Assembly: GCA_002478505.1 (NCBI GenBank)
Contig: DLOP01000087.1
Location: 11,438 to 20,084, forward strand
Reading direction: 5' to 3'
DNA: 8,647 bases
DNA from: Lachnospiraceae bacterium UBA7481
Lineage (GTDB): Bacteria > Bacillota > Clostridia > Lachnospirales > Lachnospiraceae
The notes under the pieces are model-generated. The model was given only the letters and a program-made list of their open reading frames with translations. It was not told the origin of the DNA and searched no databases. Of the stretch, positions 5,613 through 8,647 are shown one piece after another (position 1 is the first letter of the stretch; every line of letters begins with the position of its first letter). The position numbers and the translations under genes are program-made.

Positions 5613-5758
5613 GTTATCTGCGAACGCAAGATGAACCTCGATTCCGCTTCGCGTCACCTCGGTCATTCTTGCGTTCCAATGAACGGAAACGCATATAAAA
5701 AAGCCCATGAATGCAAGCATTCTGGGCTTTTCCATATGCATATCCGTTCGCAGATAAC
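5613..5758. repeat. 146-bp foldable MITE-like element, full copy (B)
   Basis: Terminal inverted repeats are a perfect 14 bp (5613-5626 with 5745-5758). The element contains a first hairpin (GAACGCAAGA 5622-5631 with 5667-5676) and a second, long hairpin (5681-5696 with 5734-5749, 14 of 16 complementary). The outer 9-bp arms (5613-5621 and 5750-5758) abut these hairpins, so the whole can fold as a three-way junction. 5615-5712 is repeated at 4645-4742. Its right end is 3 bp from the rpsI stop codon. It has no coding capacity and looks like a miniature inverted-repeat element, although the family is not recognised. Confidence 0.7.
5697..5731. terminator. Bidirectional terminator between hicB and rpsI
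   Basis: Stem AAAAGCCCA (5699-5707) with TGGGCTTTT (5723-5731), continued by GAATG/CATTC across one bulged base, loop CAAG. On the minus strand it ends in TTTTTT and lies 30 nt past the rpsI stop, so it probably now terminates rplM-rpsI. On the plus strand it ends in TTTT. It forms the tip of the second hairpin of the repeat element. Confidence 0.8.
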
Positions 5759-5761
5759 TGC

Positions 5762-6166
5762 TTATCGTTTTGAAAACTGTGGAGCTCTTCTCGCTGCCTT
5801 CAATCCGTATTTCTTACGCTCTTTCATACGAGGATCTCTGGTCAGGTATCCTGCTTTCTTAAGTACCGGACGATTCTCCGGATCTGCCTGAAGCAGTGCC
5901 CTTGCGATACCGTGTCTGATCGCGCCTGCCTGTCCGGTATATCCGCCGCCCTTTACTGTGATCATTGCGTCATACTTACCTGTTGCATCAAGCGCTGCCA
6001 GAGGCTGACGAACGATAACCTTCAGAGTCTCTAATCCAAAATAATCATCAATATCTCTTTTATTGATCTTTATCTCACCCTTGCCCGGTGTAAGATAAAC
6101 TCTTGCAACAGAACTCTTTCTTCTGCCTGTTCCATAATATTTCGTAGCTGCTGCTTTCTTAGCCAT
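5762..6166 (-). CDS. rpsI: 30S ribosomal protein S9
   Basis: Small-subunit protein uS9, whose C-terminal tail reaches the P-site tRNA. The 134-residue product has the family signature GGGYTGQAGAIRHGIARAL (73-91) and the conserved tail ending Ser-Lys-Arg, so the gene is intact. The ATG at 6166 follows AAAGGAG with suitable spacing; the in-frame TTG at 6184 is ignored. It lies 25 nt after rplM as the second gene of the rplM-rpsI operon. Downstream lies the structured repeat, and a second copy of the last five codons occurs 1142 bp away, suggesting the 3' end has been an integration target. Confidence 0.98.
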   Translation of the reverse strand: MAKKAAATKYYGTGRRKSSVARVYLTPGKGEIKINKRDIDDYFGLETLKVIVRQPLAALDATGKYDAMITVKGGGYTGQAGAIRHGIARALLQADPENRPVLKKAGYLTRDPRMKERKKYGLKAARRAPQFSKR

Positions 6167-6191
6167 TTTCCTCTCTCCTTTCAACCCCTAG

Positions 6192-6620
6192 TTAAAACTT
6201 CAGTTCTTCAGGCTTCTGTGCCGCATGTTTGTGCTCAGGTCCTGCATAAACAAAAAGTTTCTTGTACATATCTCTTCCTAAAGATCCTTTGGGAAGCATG
6301 CCCTTTACAGCAAGTTCAAGCACTTCTTCCGGCTTCTTCGCAAGCTTCTCTCTCAAAGTTGTCTCCTTGAGACCGCCTACATATCCGGAATGATGATAAT
6401 AAATCTTCTGATCCAGCTTCTTGCCTGTCACCTTTACCTTGTCCGCATTGACTACGATCACATAATCTCCTGTATCCATATGCGGTGTGTAAATAGGCTT
6501 ATTCTTTCCGCGGAGCACCTTGGCAATCTCGGATGCCAGGCGTCCTAATGTATATCCTGTCGCATCAACAACATACCATTTTCTATCGATGGTTGAAGGA
6601 CTAGCCATAAATGTCTTCAT
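6192..6620 (-). CDS. rplM: 50S ribosomal protein L13
   Basis: Large-subunit protein uL13, 142 residues, full length. Recognisable blocks are RKWYVVDATGYTLGRLASE (13-31), MDTGDYVIVVNADKVKVTG (48-66), and the L13 signature around KGMLPKGSLGRDMYKKLFVY (106-125), followed by AGPEHKHAAQKPE. AAAGGAG stands upstream of the ATG at 6620. It is the first gene of rplM-rpsI, with a leader of about 165 nt from a consensus promoter. Feedback control by L13 through the leader is known in Firmicutes and is likely here. Confidence 0.98.
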   Translation of the reverse strand: MKTFMASPSTIDRKWYVVDATGYTLGRLASEIAKVLRGKNKPIYTPHMDTGDYVIVVNADKVKVTGKKLDQKIYYHHSGYVGGLKETTLREKLAKKPEEVLELAVKGMLPKGSLGRDMYKKLFVYAGPEHKHAAQKPEELKF

Positions 6621-6641
6621 GATTCCTTATTCTCCTTTCAT

Positions 6642-6787
6642 GACAAAGCGTAATTCCTTTGTCCGTTCCTATCATTGGCTCTGCGTGTATGTACATACAA
6701 CGCTGTGATGTCCGGGCACAGCATGATACGTCTCTTACACGCCCTGCACGCATCAGGTTATTGGGAAGATAACCCAATCCGTCACAG
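6642..6787 (-). promoter_or_regulatory. Structured rplM leader, candidate L13 autoregulatory leader
   Basis: Three hairpins lie between the promoter and the ribosome binding site: ATTGGG/CCCAAT (6760-6765 with 6773-6778) which overlaps an alternative GGTTAT/ATAACC (6756-6761 with 6769-6774), a hairpin at 6683-6703, and a perfect GACAAAG/CTTTGTC (6642-6648 with 6657-6663) just upstream of AAAGGAG. The position fits L13 leaders of Firmicutes; I could not match the covariance model by eye. Confidence 0.5.
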
Positions 6788-6793
6788 ATATAC

Positions 6794-6822
6794 ATTATAT
6801 TATAGGAAATTGATGATGTCAA
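6794..6822 (-). promoter_or_regulatory. Consensus SigA promoter of rplM-rpsI
   Basis: On the minus strand, TTGACA (6817-6822), 17 bp, TATAAT (6794-6799): both hexamers are perfect. The TGA of TTGACA is the stop codon of truA, so the promoter starts inside the preceding gene. Confidence 0.92.
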
Positions 6823-7649
6823 CCAATTTCAGAGGGTTTTTCAAGTTTTTTCTCCTCAAACCCGACAAAATGATATTCAACCAGCGTAAGTCCTTTCGCC
6901 GGTGCGGTTGGTCCGCCTGCCTGACGGTCTTTCGCCTCCAGCATCCGGCTCACATCCCCCGGCTCCAGCCTGCCCCTGCCAACCTCGATCAGCGTGCCCG
7001 CGATGATCCTTACCATATTATATAAGAATCCGTTGCCCGTGACGCGGATCACAATTTCATCCGGTGAATCTTCTTTTCTGCAGACATCTAACTCATAAAT
7101 CCTCCGCACCGTGCTTTCAGCCTGGGTATTCACGCTGCAGAAACTCTTAAAATCATGTTCGCCGATCAGACATTCCGCCGCCCGCTGCATCCGTTCCACA
7201 TCCAGATCATAATATGTCCAATGCGCGTAAAGTCGTTTCTGCGGGATCAAAAACGGCGTATTCACAATGCGGTATTCGTATGTTTTCCTGCTTTCGCATT
7301 TTCTGGGATGGAAATCCTCCGCCACCTGCACTGCCCTTTGGATACGGATATCCTCCGGCAGTCTGCGGTTTAGAGCATACGGAATCTTTTCCGCCGGAAT
7401 CCGGGCTGTCGTATCAAATACTGCCACATTTCCATAGGCATGCACCCCTGCATCCGTGCGGCTGGCACCGATCACCTGTATCTCCTCCTGAAAGAGGCTG
7501 CTCAATGTCTCATTCAATACCCCTTCGATGGTAACGCTCTCCGGCTGCAGCTGCCATCCGTGATAATTGGTTCCATCATAAGCAACCACCAGAAGTATTC
7601 TTCTTTTCTGCTCCCGTTCATCTACATCGCACATATGCACACCCGTCAT
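6819..7649 (-). CDS. truA: tRNA pseudouridine(38-40) synthase TruA
   Basis: Isomerises uridines 38, 39 and 40 in the tRNA anticodon arm. The product is 276 residues from the ATG at 7649, normal for the family. Seen: the N-terminal AYDGTNYHGWQLQP segment, the catalytic loop GASRTDAGVHAYG with Asp66 as nucleophile, RKTYEYRI, and the C-terminal GNGFLYNMVRIIAGTLIEVGRG. Start choice is uncertain. A TTG at 7658, ATG at 7649 and ATG at 7634 are all in frame. None has a strong ribosome binding site; only 7634 has a weak GGGTG nearby. It sits between ecfT and rplM, a common order in Firmicutes, although 116 AT-rich bases separate it from ecfT here. Confidence 0.96.
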   Translation of the reverse strand: MTGVHMCDVDEREQKRRILLVVAYDGTNYHGWQLQPESVTIEGVLNETLSSLFQEEIQVIGASRTDAGVHAYGNVAVFDTTARIPAEKIPYALNRRLPEDIRIQRAVQVAEDFHPRKCESRKTYEYRIVNTPFLIPQKRLYAHWTYYDLDVERMQRAAECLIGEHDFKSFCSVNTQAESTVRRIYELDVCRKEDSPDEIVIRVTGNGFLYNMVRIIAGTLIEVGRGRLEPGDVSRMLEAKDRQAGGPTAPAKGLTLVEYHFVGFEEKKLEKPSEIG

Positions 7650-7664
7650 TGATCTCAATATAAA

Positions 7665-7693
7665 TATTTAAATTTCGCTTTCTATTTTGACAA
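7665..7693 (-). promoter_or_regulatory. Possible truA promoter
   Basis: On the minus strand, TTGTCA (7688-7693), 17 bp, TAAATA (7665-7670). Transcription would begin near 7656, only a few bases before the ATG at 7649. Both hexamers are imperfect. Confidence 0.4.
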
Positions 7694-7774
7694 ATAATCA
7701 TTCAAAACAACAATATATATGTGAAAAACATAATATTATGTAAATTATTTGAGAAATAAATTGTCAATTTTGAG

Positions 7775-8593
7775 TTATGTAAACCAGAATTTCGGGATAT
7801 AATGCCCAGCCGCATAGATCAAAACCAGATACGCGCACACATACAGATAGACCGCCACATCCCTCTTCGCATAATGCAGGGGCTTCATCTTCGTCCTGCC
7901 CTCACCACCGCGGTAACATCTTGCCTCCATTGCCAGCGCAAGGTCATTGGCACGCCGGAACGCCGAGATAAAGAGCGGCACAAGCACCGGCACAAGGCTT
8001 TTTGCCTTTTTTATGATATTACCGGACTCAAAATCAGCTCCCCTTGCCAGCTGTGCCTTCATGATCTTATCCGTCTCCTCCAGAAGAATCGGGATAAAAC
8101 GAAGCGCTATCGACATCATCATAGCAATTTCATGCGCGGGAAACTTAAATATCTTTAATGGTTTCAATATGTTCTCCAATGCATCCGTCAGCTGATTGGG
8201 CGTTGTGGTCAGCGTCATAATGGAAGATCCCATGATCAGAAACGTCAGGCGCAACGCCATATATACCGCTGTGCGCACTCCCTCTCTGGTAACCGTCAGC
8301 TTTCCTATGGTCAGGATCGGTTCTCCCTTTATCACAAACATGTTGATGACCACCGTCACAAGCATCAGGAACGCGATTGCCTTCATGCCCCGCACAATAA
8401 ACTTTACCGGCACCCTGCTCGCCCTGACGGCAACCGCCAGAAAAACAAACGCCAACACGTACACATATAGATTTGTTCCAAGAAACAACGATACCAGATA
8501 GGCAAATGTCGCAATCAGCTTCGTCCTTGGATCCAGCCGGTGTACCACGGAGTCTGTCTGGTAATATTGACCCAATGTAATATCCCGAATCAC
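7775..8593 (-). CDS. ecfT: Energy-coupling factor transporter transmembrane protein EcfT
   Basis: Membrane scaffold of ECF-type vitamin and micronutrient importers, joining the EcfA1/EcfA2 ATPases to exchangeable substrate-binding S-components. The protein has 272 residues. Hydrophobic segments lie at about 24-40, 43-58, 70-88, 108-128 and 245-265. The two coupling-helix motifs are present: ARG at 183-185 (QLARGADFESG) and the second as EARC at 223-226 (AMEARCYRGGEGRTK). The start is GTG at 8593 with GGAGG 6 nt upstream; the following IRDITLGQYYQ is the usual N-terminus. The ATPase genes are expected immediately upstream, beyond the right edge. Confidence 0.95.
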   Translation of the reverse strand: MIRDITLGQYYQTDSVVHRLDPRTKLIATFAYLVSLFLGTNLYVYVLAFVFLAVAVRASRVPVKFIVRGMKAIAFLMLVTVVINMFVIKGEPILTIGKLTVTREGVRTAVYMALRLTFLIMGSSIMTLTTTPNQLTDALENILKPLKIFKFPAHEIAMMMSIALRFIPILLEETDKIMKAQLARGADFESGNIIKKAKSLVPVLVPLFISAFRRANDLALAMEARCYRGGEGRTKMKPLHYAKRDVAVYLYVCAYLVLIYAAGHYIPKFWFT

Positions 8594-8607
8594 AATAAAC
8601 CTCCATG

Positions 8608-8647
8608 TCAGAGCAGTTTTACTGCGATGACACGCGATGAGAAATCC
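8608..8647 (-). CDS. Possible 3' end of the upstream ATPase gene (ecfA2), fragment
   Basis: A minus-strand frame enters from the right edge, encodes 12 residues (ending VIAVKLL) and stops at TGA 8608-8610, 14 nt before ecfT. Gene order in Firmicutes makes EcfA2 the expected product. The fragment is too short to identify from its own sequence. Confidence 0.3.
   Translation of the reverse strand, partial: DFSSRVIAVKLL

Larger units (their letters stand above)
4620..5761. mobile_element. Putative 1.14-kb hicAB island in the rpsI 3' end
   Basis: The segment is bounded by two direct copies of the rpsI terminal codons (4620-4636 and 5762-5778). It contains a truncated repeat, the hicAB pair, a structured spacer and a full copy of the repeat abutting the rpsI stop. 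The expected native rpsI terminator lies just outside the left border. There is no integrase or transposase, so the element would be non-autonomous or decayed. Ribosomal-protein gene ends, including rpsI, are known integration targets of streptococcal integrative elements. The integration model here is inference from the repeats. Confidence 0.5.

Noticed and set aside
4645..5712. Possible CRISPR array from the repeated 98-bp units
   Set aside because: Only two copies, about 970 bp apart with genes between, far longer than CRISPR repeats and no cas genes.
5514..5891. 125-codon plus-strand open frame crossing the repeat and rpsI
   Set aside because: It runs through non-coding palindromes and antisense through rpsI; no domain recognised.
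6601..6822. 73-codon minus-strand frame in the rplM leader
   Set aside because: It would start inside the -35 box, upstream of the transcription start, and overlaps rplM in another frame.
8145..8606. 153-codon minus-strand frame overlapping ecfT
   Set aside because: Out of frame with the conserved EcfT protein; its start includes the ecfT ribosome binding site.

Overview
The window looks like a chromosomal segment of a low-to-mid GC Clostridia member, probably Lachnospiraceae. The reasons are the ecfT-truA-rplM-rpsI gene order, strong AGGAGG-type ribosome binding sites, SigA-type promoters with 17-bp spacers, and a perfect CIRCE operator. The family-level placement is inference; nothing in the sequence names a species.

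Layout, left to right. Positions 1-2960 are minus-strand housekeeping and stress genes: a MATE-family exporter running off the left edge, a beta-carbonic anhydrase with its own promoter and terminator, and a small heat-shock protein controlled by CIRCE/HrcA. A ComEB/dCMP deaminase-type protein follows (3068-3568). From about 3.6 to 5.76 kb the character changes to AT-rich, plus-strand accessory DNA. It holds an orphan PemK/MazF-like protein with its own promoter and terminator (3792-4533), then a HicA-HicB toxin-antitoxin pair (4834-5449) lying between structured repeats. The long non-coding stretches here are not empty. 4427-4833 holds two terminators, a fragment resembling the 3' end of rpsI, a 98-bp repeat and the hicAB operator/promoter. 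5450-5761 holds a weak terminator, a long hairpin with a 13-bp tandem duplication and a 146-bp foldable element.

Positions 5762-8647 are the minus-strand translation block rpsI, rplM, truA and ecfT. rplM-rpsI has a fully consensus promoter and a structured leader of about 165 nt; truA and ecfT lie upstream.

The main observation is at the rpsI 3' end. The last codons of rpsI (Phe-Ser-Lys-Arg-stop) recur 1142 bp away in direct orientation, with two wobble-position differences. That copy sits 28 nt before an excellent minus-strand terminator that has no gene of its own. This is the pattern left when an element integrates into the 3' end of a gene and restores it. The intervening 1.14 kb carries hicAB and one full and one truncated copy of a repeat whose arms nest into a three-way-junction fold. 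No integrase is present, so this would be a minimal, non-autonomous or decayed element. Integration is inferred from the repeats alone.
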